This document shows, piece by piece, positions 1 through 33,092 of a stretch of DNA of 64,000 nt. Numbering within the stretch: position 1 is the first letter of the stretch; every line of letters starts with the position of its first letter. The translations under genes were made by a program, and so were the position numbers. This DNA is from Macrostomum hystrix (Eukaryota > Platyhelminthes > Macrostomidae): contig CATNEN010000039.1 of the NCBI GenBank assembly GCA_950097015.1, positions 4,476,001 to 4,540,000 of the forward strand, written 5' to 3'. The notes beneath the pieces are model-generated. The model saw nothing but the letters and a program-made list of their open reading frames with translations, ran no database searches and was not told the DNA's origin.

Positions 1-300
1 CTACAAATCCCACTCCATGAAGTACAGAAGCTACAAATCCCACTCCATGAAGTACAGAACCTACAAATCCCACTCCATGAAGTACAGAAGCTACAAATCC
101 CACTCCATGAAGTACAGAAGCTACAAATCCCACTCCATAAAGTACAGAACCTACAAATCCCACTCAATGAAGTACAGAACCTACAAATCCCACTCCATGA
201 AGTACAGAACCTACAAATCCCACTCCATGAAGTACAGAAGCTACAAATCCCACTCCGTGAAGTACAGAAGCTACAAATCCCACTCCGTGAAGTACAGAAG
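1..300 (+). repeat. 30-bp minisatellite, 10 copies, possibly exonic
   Basis: Ten units of 30 bp beginning CTACAAATCCCACTCC, with a few substitutions (CATGAA, CATAAA, CGTGAA; AGAAG or AGAAC). Two of three plus frames are open through every unit. One of them (L-Q-I-P-L-H-E-V-Q-K) runs without a stop into the cysteine-rich frame that ends at 567. Each unit also contains GTACAG, which could act as a 3' splice site. The array is cut by the window start. Confidence 0.9.
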
Positions 301-567
301 CGAAAAATCCCGAACCCGCGCGCCAAGGTCGAGTGCGGCAGCGCCGACCAGCCGTGCTACCTGGAATCGCTTAACCAGTTGGGTCAGAGAGTCAGCGGCC
401 GGGTCAGATGCACTTGTCCGGCCGGCAGCCACTGCCCAGTGTACACCGGCCTGGGTGCCAGGATAATCACTCCGTCAGCTGAGTTAAGCAACGGTACCGA
501 CAGCGAAGGCAACGAGGGCGAGGGCGAGCGTCCGAGGATCGAACTGCTCTGCAGGCCAGACCCGTGA
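1..567 (+). CDS. 3' end of an unrecognised gene for a small cysteine-rich, probably secreted protein
   Basis: One plus frame is open from base 1 to a TGA at 565-567. The non-repeat part (about 301-564) is GC-rich and reads like real protein. It holds six cysteines spaced C-x6-C-x17-C-x-C-x5-C-x38-C, with VECGSADQPCYLESL at the start, RCTCPAGSHC in the middle, one N-glycosylation sequon (NGT) and the end IELLCRPDP. An even number of closely spaced cysteines suggests a disulfide-bonded extracellular domain; I cannot name the family. The 5' boundary is unclear: splicing could enter at any GTACAG in the upstream 30-bp units, or the repeats could be translated as decapeptides. No signal peptide is visible because the upstream exons lie outside the window. 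A 24-bp tandem repeat starts 10 bp after the stop, so it would lie in the 3' UTR. Confidence 0.45.
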   Translation, partial: LQIPLHEVQKLQIPLHEVQNLQIPLHEVQKLQIPLHEVQKLQIPLHKVQNLQIPLNEVQNLQIPLHEVQNLQIPLHEVQKLQIPLREVQKLQIPLREVQKRKIPNPRAKVECGSADQPCYLESLNQLGQRVSGRVRCTCPAGSHCPVYTGLGARIITPSAELSNGTDSEGNEGEGERPRIELLCRPDP

Positions 568-576
568 GACACCTGG

Positions 577-666
577 ACAACCAAGCCATCTGACATCCTG
601 ACAACCAAGCCATCTGACATCCTGACGACCAAGCCATCTGACATCCTGACGACCAAGCCATCTGAC
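577..666 (+). repeat. 24-bp tandem repeat, about 4 copies
   Basis: About four copies of a 24-bp unit with core CCAAGCCATCTGACATCCTG, starting just after the stop codon of the cysteine-rich frame. Between 668 and 835 nothing recognisable is seen. Confidence 0.85.
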
Positions 667-835
667 AATTACGAGACATATGAGTTGACGTCACACATTG
701 AAAGCCAAGCTGTCAGGCAAACTGACTGTTTGCCTGTCACGAAGTTACATTTCAGATACACAAAATTTCAGCCACTTAGACAGAATTAATAATTTTATTA
801 GTAATAATTTCAGGAGGGCTGCACACGATGGCACA

Positions 836-1062
836 TCATTTGGTGACACTAGACCCGCAGCCAGCGAGGAGGCAATTCTGCCAAATTCGCTGACACCTGA
901 GCACACACGCACACAGATACTGTACGCAGGCCCACACATACACAGGTAGGCAGTGTACACTTTCACCGCGCCTCGGAGGTTGGCCCTCAAGGGCATAAAT
1001 TGCACGACAAGCCCCCCAAACCTTCTCTCCGCGGCTGCGCCACAAATGAATGTGGCCTCGCC
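836..1062 (-). mobile_element. tRNA-derived SINE, family A, 5'-truncated copy
   Basis: Read on the minus strand, this segment matches the copies at 40790-41085 and 62752-62965. Shared landmarks are GCGAGGCCACATT, a GGAGAGAAGG(T/C)TT block, GGGCCAACCTCC, GTGTACACTGCC, CAGTATCTGTGTGCGTGTG and CTGGCTGCGGGTCTAGTG. The tRNA-like head seen in the 62752 copy is mostly missing here. No clear target-site duplication was found by eye. About 270 bp of ordinary AT-rich DNA follow up to 1333. Confidence 0.75.
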
Positions 1063-1333
1063 GCGTCACTCGCCATTCACCCCGACAAAATGATCGAACA
1101 CTTCATTACCAAGCAATTAGCTGATTAGAAATTTCATTATCACACTGCAATTTCTCGAGTGTCCGAAGGCACAAAGCGGGTGTAGCATCAGCTTGTGTCA
1201 CATTACTTCAAGTAAAAAAATATTTAAAGAAATAAATCGTCATTTGCAAAAAGATTACATTTAAAAAATTAATTATGCTTTTCTGTAAGCTTAATATCTC
1301 CTGGCTTTGATGCTGTTCGATAATGTGGAAATG

Positions 1334-2262
1334 CCAGACAGATGACAGCCAAGTCAAGGACTGTATGGCGGCTGTCACACCAGACAGATGACAGCCAATT
1401 CAAGGACTGTATGGCGGCTGTCACAGCAGACAGATGACAGCCAATTCAAGGACTGTATGGCGGCTGTCACAGCAGACAGATGACAGCCAATTCAAGGACT
1501 GTATGGCGGCTGTCACAGCAGACAGATGACAGCCAATTCAAGGACTGTATGGCGGCTGTCACAGCAGACAGATGACAGCCAATTCAAGGACTGTATGGCG
1601 GCTGTCACAGCAGACAGATGACAGCCAATTCAAGGACTGCATGGCGGCTGTCACACCAGACAGATGACAGCCAATTCAAGGACTGTATGGCGGCTGTCAC
1701 ACCAGACAGATGACAGCCAATTCAAGGACTGTATGGTGGCTGTCACAGCAGACAGATGACAGCCAATTCAAGGACTGTATGGCGGCTGTCACAGCAGACA
1801 GATGACAGCCAATTCAAGGACTGTATGGCGGCTGTCACACCAGACAGATGACAGCCAATTCAAGGACTGTATGGCGGCTGTCACAGCAGACAGATGACAG
1901 CCAATTCAAGGACTGTATGGCGGCTGTCACAGCAGACAGATGACAGCCAATTCAAGGACTGTATGGCGGCTGTCACAGCAGACAGATGACAGCCAATTCA
2001 AGGACTGTATGGCGGCTGTCACAGCAGACAGATGACAGCCAATTCAAGGACTGTATGGCGGCTGTCACACCAGACAGATGACAGCCAATTCAAGGACTGT
2101 ATGGCGGCTGTCACAGCAGACAGATGACAGCCAATTCAAGGACTGTATGGCGGCTGTCACAGCAGACAGATGACAGCCAATTCAAGGACTGTATGGCGGC
2201 TGTCACAGCAGACAGATGACAGCCAATTCAAGGACTGTATGGCGGCTGTCACAGCAGACAGA
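1334..2262 (+). repeat. 46-bp satellite with an inverted repeat in each unit, about 20 copies
   Basis: About 20 nearly identical units of exactly 46 bp (for example starts at 1381 and 1427), core CCAATTCAAGGACTGTATGG. Each unit carries TGACAGCC and its exact reverse complement GGCTGTCA, 19 bases apart. The same pair faces across the unit boundary with an 11-base gap. Variants are few: CACAG or CACAC at the junction, one TGGTGG, one GCATGG. Confidence 0.95.
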
Positions 2263-2899
2263 ACAAACTAAAAGTACGAGCTACTTTAATGACAAAGACA
2301 AGACGTTTGAATCAGTAAATATTATTTGCCAGCAAAAATAATATCGAAAAATTCACTCACACAATTGCATTAATTTGGCAGTTCAGTTTATTAAAATTGT
2401 TCAACAGCTGTCAATAAAATTGGTTTAATTTAAACCAGATACCAATGATGGAGATGATTATTTAAAAGTTAAGGAAAAACTGCCCTAAATGGAATGTAAA
2501 GTACTGGAAGCAGTTAAAAACACGAGATGAGATTTTTCCAACAGAAAAAACTAAACCTCAAAAAAGATTTAACACTTTCGCAAAATTCTTAGTAAAAAAT
2601 TTGGCATTCGGAAGCAGAAGTCAAGGCAAAACAAGTGGGGATTTAGTTTATTGGTATATGGTATGGAAGACAAAAAAAAACCAAAAACCAAGAAAAAAAT
2701 ACACGGAAAAATTACAGATAATGGAAAATGTAAACAAATCTTAAGCGATTCAGTAATATATAGGATAATTGTGGTGCTCCGTATTTTATAGTTCTTTTCC
2801 GAAAAACGACATTTCTTAAAAATAAAAAATTCAATAAAAATAACCAATAGTAACTTTTTTAGAAGCAAAACGCGTCTAAAAGCAAAGAGAGATTGCTTC
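2263..2899. other. AT-rich intergenic spacer
   Basis: AT-rich sequence with homopolymer A/T runs between the 46-bp and 21-bp arrays. It lies downstream of both the plus-strand cysteine-rich gene and the minus-strand glycine C-acetyltransferase gene. The open frame on the minus strand (2569-2868) has random-looking low-complexity composition, and I see no gene. Confidence 0.6.
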
Positions 2900-3430
2900 T
2901 AAGAAATTACTTCTAACTGTTCCTCACTTCTAAGAAATGAGAGACAGTTTCTAAGAATGGAGAGACCGTTTCTAAGAAACGAGGGACAGTTTCTAAGAAT
3001 GGAGAGACCGTTTCTAAGAAACGAGGGACAGTTTCTAAGAATGGAGAGACAGGTTCTAAGAAATGAGGGACAGTTTCTAAGAATGGAGAGACCGTTTCTA
3101 AGAAACGATGGACAGTTTCTAAGAATGGAGAGACCGTTTCTAAGAAACGAGGGACAGTTTCTAAGAATGGAGAGACCGTTTCTAAGAAATGAGGGACAGT
3201 TTCTAAGAATGGAGAGACCGTTTCTAAGAAACGATGGACAGTTTCTAAGAATGGAGAGACAGGTTCTAAGAATGAAGGGGCAGTTTAAAAACGGACAGTT
3301 TCTAAGAAAATTGACACAATTTCTAAGGAAGGAAACTTTTTTTTTAGAATTAAAGCCTAGATTCTGCGAATGTAAGCACCGTTTCATAGAAAATATATAG
3401 TAGCAGTTTCTAAGAACGGAAGGGCAGTTT
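2900..3430 (+). repeat. 21-bp repeat organised as 42-bp dimers
   Basis: Two related 21-bp half-units, TTTCTAAGAATGGAGAGACC(G) and TTTCTAAGAAACGAGGGACA(G), alternate to give a 42-bp higher-order unit, most regular at 2950-3270. Degenerate TTTCTAAGAA copies reach about 3430. Both strands are open in some frames because the units lack stops. It lies in the 3' flank or 3' UTR of the minus-strand enzyme gene. Confidence 0.9.
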
Positions 3431-3524
3431 TTTTAGATTGGGGAAACAGTTCCTTAGAACTAAAGCACTTTTTACCTAAAAATACCTCAATCGCTACAAA
3501 CGGCATATAAAGCTCTCTAGATGC

Positions 3525-6500
3525 TCAGGCGATAACCTTGAGTTCACGGCCGACCCTGACAAACTCGGCCACCACCCGGTCGATCTGCTCAGTTGTGTGC
3601 CCGGCGCTCAGTTGCACCCGAATCCTGGCCTTGCCGCGTGGCACCACCGGGTAACTGAAGGCCACCACGAACATTCCCGCCGACTGCATTCGCTCGGCGA
3701 AGTCCTTCGCCAGACGCTCCTGCATCAGCATCACCGGACAGATTGGACAGTCGGGATCGCCAGACACCTGATGGCGGAGTGGTTCATGGGGCAGGACTGG
3801 GCTCGACACGAGTGACAATAAGCGAAACAGCTGAACCCTACCACACTGTCTACTTCTCTCCTTCACTGTCTACTTCTCTCCTTCACTGTCTACTTCTCTC
3901 CTTCACTGTCTACTTCTCTCCTTCACTGTCTACTTCTCTCCTTCACTGTTTACTTCTCTCCTTCACTGTCTACTTCTCTCCTTCACTGTCTACTTCTATC
4001 CTTCACTGTCTACTTCTCTCTCCTCTTTCAAAATATAATTCTCATCACTACTTTATACTTCCTTTCAATACATACTTTCTTACTTACTGTCTACTTCTCT
4101 CTTTTATCAGTCTACTTTCTCTCTCCCCCAGTCAACTTCTCTCCCCCAAATCTCCCTCCCGCCCACCTGAAAGCCGGCCTGCCGCATGGCGCCGCGGAAC
4201 CGCCTGGTGTTGTCGCGCAGCCTCTGCGGCCAGTCGGTCGCCCCGGCTGACAACAGGTCGAAGACTCGAATAGCGGCGCCAACAACGGCGGGCGGCAGGG
4301 TGTTGCTGAATAGGTAGGGCCTGGATCTCTGGCGCAACAGGCTGACAACGGATTTAGGGCCGCAGGTGTAGCCACCTGCAGCTCCGCCCAGGGCCTTGCC
4401 CAACGTGCTGTTTACAATGTCAATCGAGCCCTGAAATGGAATGGCGTGTGGGATCTATGACTGAGTGTACTGGATTGGCATCTGATTTCTTAGAATCTAG
4501 AAAAGGAATTCCATTTCCTAGAATCTAAAAAGGGAATCTTTTTTCCTAGAATCTAGAAAGCAAATCGGATTTCCTAGAATCTACTAAGGAATTATATTTC
4601 CTAGAATCTACTAAGGAATTATATTTCCTAGAATCTACTAAGGAATTATATTTCCTAGAATCTAAAAAGGGAATCTTATTTCCTAGAATCTTGAAAGCAA
4701 ATCGGATTTCCTAGAATCTACGAAGGAATTCGATTTCCTAGAATCTAAAAAGGGAATCGGATTTCCTAGAATCTACTAAGGAATCTGATTTACTATAATC
4801 TGGAAAGGGGAATCCGGATATAGGAAAATCTGGTCCAAGGAATCGAGTTCTCAGATTTCTTAGAATCCTGAATTGCGGTGAGTCACATATCTCAGGACTC
4901 ACTAAGGCTAGTCCACAATGCTCCTCGGTGCCGCGGCCCCTGGCGCCAAGGAAGCCAGTGGAGTGGCACTCGTCAATGAAGGTCAAGGCGTTGAACTCGC
5001 CGGCCAGGCCGACGATCTCCTTCAGCTTGGCAACGTCGCCGTCCATGCTGAAGACGCCGTCGGTGGCGATGAGGCGCACCGCGCAGTCGGGCGACTCCTC
5101 CAGCAGCTGTCGCAGGTTACCCATATCGCTGTGCCGATAGCGCAGCCGGCGCGCCTTGCACAGCCGAATGCCGTCAATGATGGAGGCGTGATTCAATTCG
5201 TCGCTGATGACAGCGTCGGATTCCGTCAGCAGCGCTTCGAATATGCCGGTGTTGGCGTCGAAACAGCTGGGGTACAGGATGGCGTCCTCACGACCGTGGA
5301 AGGCTGCGATCTTTGACTCCAGCTGCTTGTGCAGGTCCTGAAATGGTTTGCGGTGCGGTTGGGTAAGGACAGGATGGGTTTGGACAGGATGGGTTGGGAC
5401 AGGATGGGGTGGGAAAGGATGGGGTGGGACAGGATGGGTGGAACAGGATGGGTTGGGATAGGATGGGTTAGGACGGTATGGGTTGGGACAGGATGGGTGG
5501 GACAGGATGGGGTGGGACTGGATGGGGTGGGACAGGATGGGGTGGGACAGGATGGGTGGGACAGGATGGGTTAGGACAGTATGGGTTGGGATAGGATGGG
5601 TTAGGACAGTATGGGTTAGGACAGTATGTGTTAGGACAGGATGGGGTGGGACAGGATGGGTGGGACAGGATGGGGTGGGAAAGTATGGGGTGGGACAGGA
5701 TGGGTGGAACAGGATGGGTTGGGATAGGATGGGTTAGGACAGTATGGGTTGGGACAGGATGGGTGGGACAGGATGGGGTGGGACTGGATGGGGTGGGACA
5801 GGATGGGGTGGGATAGAATGGGGTGGGACAGGATGAGTTAGGACAGGATGGGTTGGGACAGGATGGGGTGGGAAAGGATGGGGTGGGACAGGATGGGTGG
5901 AACAGGATGGGTTGGGATAGGATGGGTTAGGACAGTATGGGTTGGGACAGGATGGGGTGGGACAGGATGGGGTGGGACTGGATGGGGTGGGACAGGATGG
6001 GGTGGGACAGGATGGGTGGGACAGGATGGGTTAGGACAGTATGGGTTAGGACAGTATGGGTTAGGACAGTATGGGGTGGGACAGGATGGGTGGGACAGGA
6101 TGGTTTGGGATGGGATGGGTTAGGACAGTATGGGTTGGGACAGGATGAGGTGGGACAGGATGGGGTGGGACAGGATGGGGTGGGACAGGATGGGGTGGGA
6201 CAGGATGGGTTGGGATAGGATGGGTTAGTACAGTATGGGTTGGGATAGGATGGGTTAGTACAGTATGGGGTGGGACAGGATGGGTGGGACAGGATGGGGT
6301 GGGACAGGATGGGGTGGGACAGGATGGGGTGGGACAGGATGGGGTGGGACAGGATGGGGTGGGACAGGATGGGGTGGGACAACTCACCGAGGTGCCACAG
6401 ATAAAGCGAACCGAGCTGTAGCCGTTTCCGTGAGTTTTGATAGCCTCGATGGCGGCCTCCACAACTAGCGGGTGGCTCTGTGAAGGGAGAAGGCGAATGT

Positions 6501-7724
6501 TTCGCCTGTTTCACAATGTTTTACAATGAGAAGAAGCACTAAAGACGAATTCTAATATTTTATGGAGCTAATACTTTTTGCTGCCTTTTTAAAAACATTT
6601 TAAAAGCCTTATATTTTGTGCTTTCTAACTCCCTAACTAAGTATCAGATTTTATCCTAGGCCTTTAGGCTCGAGATTAGAGCCAAGATAAATATATATTG
6701 GGACATTATGTTCTCTGAAAACATACTTTAAGTCGAATTCGGAATAAAAAAGAAGCAATTGAGCTAATTCTGCAAAGTTGCATAGGACTCTTTGCTCAAA
6801 AAAAAATTTAATAAGGTCTAAAAACTATTTCAGCCAATCAATGAAATCAAGTTCTTTCGCAGTTTGTTAAAATCAAATGCGCTAAATTTAGGACAAGGAA
6901 CCGAGAAGCCATGGAAACCCACGGGACACGAAGGGAAAACAGCTGCAAAGCCTATCGCGTGGGAATCTTGAAGCAAAAACATAAAAAGCTATACAAGCAG
7001 CGATATGGTGAGGCTCAGTCTAACTATTTCTTAAACGAGCATTCCTACTGAGTGAACAATTCATATCCAAAAGTGAACTTTAAACTTTAGGGCTCTCGGG
7101 AGTCTCGTTTCGGACACAACCTAAGATAAGTGGTCGACAGCGATTGGCTGTTTCTCTACCGAGCTCTCTCATTGGCTGGAATAATGCCTAGAAAGGAAAT
7201 TCCGCGGATTTTTCCTTTATCACGTATTCTCCATTTTAAGTGTGAACACACCGTGAAAAATTTAACTACTCTGTTATCGAAACGCAGGAACCTCAAAGAC
7301 TCATTAATTTAAAAGGAGTTCTTTTCGACATCAACTTTAATTAAAGCAAATACATGCAAAATGAATATAAAAACAGTTAATTAGCAATTTCAATTAGTAG
7401 TGAAGATAGCTGAAATTTTATTTTGAAGGCTGAAAGTTAGACTTTGTGATTTAACCTATGAACACAAAGAAAACTCACCGACAGACCCAAGTAATTATTG
7501 GCACAGAAGTTGAGCATCTCTTTGTCTTTACCAGCAACTTTAATAGATGGAGCCTGTTTGCCCAAGATCATCAGCTCATTTTTCCAGGTGCCAGCCTCTT
7601 TCACCTCAGCTAGTTTGCTTTCAACAAAAGCCCATTTTGATGTCAATCTTAATGCTGGCAGCACTTTCTGAGCCTCTTGTTGCCTAGCTAGGAAATGGCT
7701 GGACTTTTGTAAAGCAGAAAACAT
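3525..7724 (-). CDS. GCAT: Glycine C-acetyltransferase (2-amino-3-ketobutyrate CoA ligase), mitochondrial; 5 exons, 425 aa
   Basis: Exons 7724-7479, 6477-6388, 5337-4903, 4430-4167 and 3767-3525; every junction is phase 0. The spliced frame is 425 aa, close to the animal family length of about 420. The enzyme is a PLP-dependent alpha-oxoamine synthase of mitochondria that links threonine breakdown to glycine plus acetyl-CoA. Visible landmarks are AGTWKNE near residue 45, [12 protein letters not shown] (71-82), [10 protein letters not shown] (about 102-111), [12 protein letters not shown] (about 157-168), the PLP-ring aspartate motif [10 protein letters not shown] (234-243) and the Schiff-base lysine in [10 protein letters not shown] (Lys269). 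The C-terminus has [19 protein letters not shown]. The basic, hydroxylated start [16 protein letters not shown] fits a mitochondrial presequence. ATG 7724 was chosen because a 3' splice site lies 16 nt upstream. Exon 3 may end one residue longer than the family norm (GLAL before GSIDIVNS). Introns 2, 3 and 4 are mainly minisatellite. Identity is firm from motif conservation; I ran no search. Confidence 0.96.
3845..4022 (+). repeat. 20-bp repeat in GCAT intron 4
   Basis: About nine copies of CACTGTCTACTTCTCTCCTT, within the intron 3768-4166. Degenerate CTACTTCTCTC copies continue to about 4130. Pyrimidine-rich on the plus strand, so the GCAT transcript carries the purine-rich strand here. Confidence 0.93.
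4490..4865 (+). repeat. 27-bp repeat in GCAT intron 3
   Basis: About 14 imperfect copies of a 27-bp unit with core TTTCCTAGAATCTACTAAGG (starts at 4571 and 4598). They occupy most of the intron 4431-4902, which is otherwise featureless. Confidence 0.92.
5345..6382 (+). repeat. 14-15-bp G-rich repeat filling GCAT intron 2
   Basis: About 70 imperfect units related to ACAGGATGGGGTGGG, with variants GGGTTAGGACAGTAT, GGGTTGGGATAGGAT and GGGTGGAACAGGAT. The array starts 8 bp from one exon edge and stops about 6 bp from the other, so the intron (5338-6387) is almost pure repeat. Runs of GGG and GGGG at short spacing make the plus strand (GCAT template strand) G-quadruplex-capable; the transcript strand is C-rich. 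Confidence 0.95.
6478..7478 (-). other. GCAT intron 1
   Basis: AT-rich unique-looking sequence between exon 1 (donor TCG/GTGAGT) and exon 2 (acceptor TTCACAG/AGC). This is the only GCAT intron without a tandem array, and I see no mobile element or exon in it. Confidence 0.85.
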
Positions 7725-7739
7725 TCTAGAATGTTTGAG

Positions 7740-7760
7740 TCTGAAATAGATTAGTATTTG
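7740..7760 (-). promoter_or_regulatory. 3' splice site just upstream of the GCAT start codon
   Basis: On the minus strand a branch-point-like TACTAAT is followed by CTATTTCAG, giving an exon that would start at 7740, 16 nt before ATG 7724. It is either the end of a leader intron or a spliced-leader trans-splice acceptor; the sequence alone cannot decide. Confidence 0.65.
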
Positions 7761-10618
7761 ATGTGAGCAGTACATATAAATATTACCAATAATGTTACCT
7801 GTACTTAGTTTCTAGACTATTGAAAATTTATAAAAGTTAATCATATTTAAAAATTATTTATTCATTACATTTAGTTAATTAATAATACTGTTACAAGTCT
7901 TGTTTTAGTTATAAAATGCTAACTTTAGCTGGTGGTATTGAGAAATTCTTGATAAACTTGATAATTAGAAAACTCATGCTTGGGTATAGTTTAGTTGTCA
8001 TTTAAATTTAGCTATCTTAGTCAAACTTATTAATTTGCCTCATGGCTACAGAGCTAAAAAGCCTAAGTATGATTTTAGTAACATAATTTTTTTCATAAGT
8101 ATAAATATAAATTAAAAAATCATGACTACTTTTATTGACATATTTTAGCTATTATCTTTGACAATTCCTATAGTATATATAATAAAATATGAGTTTAGAA
8201 CTATGTCCATAGAAAGCAAAAACAACAGCAATGAGATTTGGAAAATAATTCTAAAATAGGCTTCTTATGTTTCAATATATGTTAAAATTTAGGATTATTG
8301 AAGCAAAGTAATAAATTCGACTTAAAAAGATAGCTATAAGCTAAAATATGGCATTAAATGTCAATCACAGGATTCCCAGAAGCTACATTCCTTGAGTTGC
8401 CTTTTGTATTTATGACCTAAATTGCTGGTTCTTTTTCAGACGGAACACTAAATCTAAGATATAATACACTAAAGTAAAAAACAAGAGTAACAAGAGTAAA
8501 AGTAACAAGAATTCTTTGATGTGCTTGTTTTCAATAGAAACACACGAGGAGTTGGAGTGCACTATCGAAGCTATCTTACACTGTCACTGAGTTTAGCTGT
8601 CAAACTAAAGATAAAATGATGGATAACTACTCAAGGAAGCTAGAGGCTACAGCGAATGAGATACTTTATTACATACAGAAATAAACTAGAGGCTTGATAA
8701 AAAACTGCGCATATCAAACAAATATGCTACAATCACGTATCCCTATTATAATTATCGTGACCTGGATGCGAAATCTATGAATTCTCGTTGTTTGAATTAC
8801 CGCGTTGTCGTTCACTCTGTATGTAGGGTTAAAAAGATATAACAAATATCTAAAGAATATGTTCTGTTATCACATCGCAGATAATAAAATATCTCAGTAA
8901 GATTTTGTGATTCGAAGCAAGCTTTAGGCACAAAATGTTGTATTCTTGAAGTAACGAATACAGAGATTCCAATTGTAGCGTTGGTAAATGTAAGTATAGC
9001 GCCGAAAGGAGCACTCGGCAGTCGACTGGATAAGCGTAATTATAATTTAATTTTTCATAATTTTTCATGTGACATTGTACGAGTATTCATTCAGTAGATT
9101 TCACTTTGTATCTTTGACTTCACGGATCATTGAGACATCCCGTTTTTTTCATGCACGATGATTTGAAGCAAGGAAATCAGAAAGTTAAAAAATAAAAAAT
9201 TTAGGAAATCTAGTTCAACGTGCAAGAATAATTACATCAGATCGCTAAGACAATGTGCACTTCCATGCATTCATGCTCTACGTGATGACCACTACGTGAT
9301 GATGCTGTGCGTGATGACTGTAGGCATTTATATTGATAAAGCCATTTTTAGAAAAAATGCCGTTGAGATAACTGCGTAGTTTCTGGATTGCTTAATTTAT
9401 ATTTTAGAATTTGCTACATGTATTGTTCTGTACTAGCTAGTTGCAGTTAACAGTAATTGAAAGAATCATAATGAATAGTTTCATAAAGAAAAGAAAAATT
9501 CATGACATCTTCATGCGTATGCACTCTTTCTCTTTCTCTTGTACATTTTTCTTTTATTCGAAATTTATCCTCATATATCCTCATTCCTCATATACTTCTT
9601 CTCCTGCTTGCCTGATTACTGTCTTGTCTCGTAGGTGGCAGATACGAGTCTAACGGGTGGCAGATTCTTATTTAACATGTGCCAGATTCCATTCTAACAG
9701 ATGCGAGTAGATGCAATTCTAAAAGGTGGTAGATTGACGTCTAATAGTGTCAGGCAGCCATCGTGAGATAATAAAGAACAGTTTAAAAATTCCCCTTCTA
9801 GAAGTTCAAATTTCAGTGTTTATGAAGCGCCATAAATCGCATTTAAGCAGCATTGACAGCTATTAGATCAAAGCGTACAACGATGCACCGTGTTTATTAA
9901 CTTATCAAATAAAGTGCAAGTGGAAACAAACACAGATTTCTTATAAAAGCAGAGAATTTCTAGTTCAGCAGAAAGCATAATCTGTGCGAATTCTGCGGCC
10001 AAGCCTGTTGTACAATAAAACTGCAGTTTATCTGCCTGGAGTGCACTTCGCATACATGTGCATTCTATGTGCTACGTGAGTTACAGTGTACATGTTGAGT
10101 AGTGTGTGAAGCGAACAAGCAATATTTTATCTTAATTTAAACTGGAATATTTACAAACGCAGCATGCAGATTTAAGAACAAAAACCCGTTGCCTCTACTG
10201 TAAGTAGAATAATTGACGCATATGCAGTGGCTTGAAAATTAGGCTGTCTAAACTTATGTTAAATTTAAGTAAAAATGCAATTCATATTATTAATTTGCAT
10301 CTTGCGTACTTTTTTAGACAATAAGAATATGTGCCAAAAAAGAAATGTAATGGTTTGGAAAAATCGCAGAATGAAAAAATATAATAAACTTTTTATATTC
10401 ACCCGAAGCCCTATCTTCTGATTTCTATGCCTATTATTTTATCTGTCAGGGGCGGTGGAGTGGTGTTATTGTTTCATTTGCTCAAACAAGCCATAAACTA
10501 ATAAGCGATAAGAGGAACTATAAAGTGAAACAAAGATAAACTGTTTTATAAACGATACTAATACACAACAAAGTAGGAATCAGTTTGAAGAAATCCAGGA
10601 TTATGCCAAGAAATGGGA
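7761..10618. other. AT-rich spacer between GCAT and the protocadherin 3' end
   Basis: No gene is seen. The sequence is AT-rich, apparently unique, with short frames only. A degenerate repeat of GGTGGCAGATTC-type units (roughly 27 bp apart) lies at about 9630-9750. TACGTGATGA-type short repeats lie at 9270-9320. The part nearest 10618 should contain the protocadherin 3' UTR, but I could not fix its polyadenylation site. Confidence 0.6.
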
Positions 10619-33047
<22,429 letters not shown>

Positions 33048-33076
33048 TGTGAAACTGGTCGTGCTATCAGGCCGAA

Positions 33077-33092
33077 TCTGCATGGGAAAGTT
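33077..33092 (-). promoter_or_regulatory. 3' splice site just upstream of the protocadherin start codon
   Basis: On the minus strand CTTTCCCATGCAG precedes an exon that would start at 33077, 30 nt before ATG 33047. As for GCAT, this fits a leader intron or a spliced-leader acceptor, and it excludes the upstream ATG at 33095 from the mature mRNA. Confidence 0.6.
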
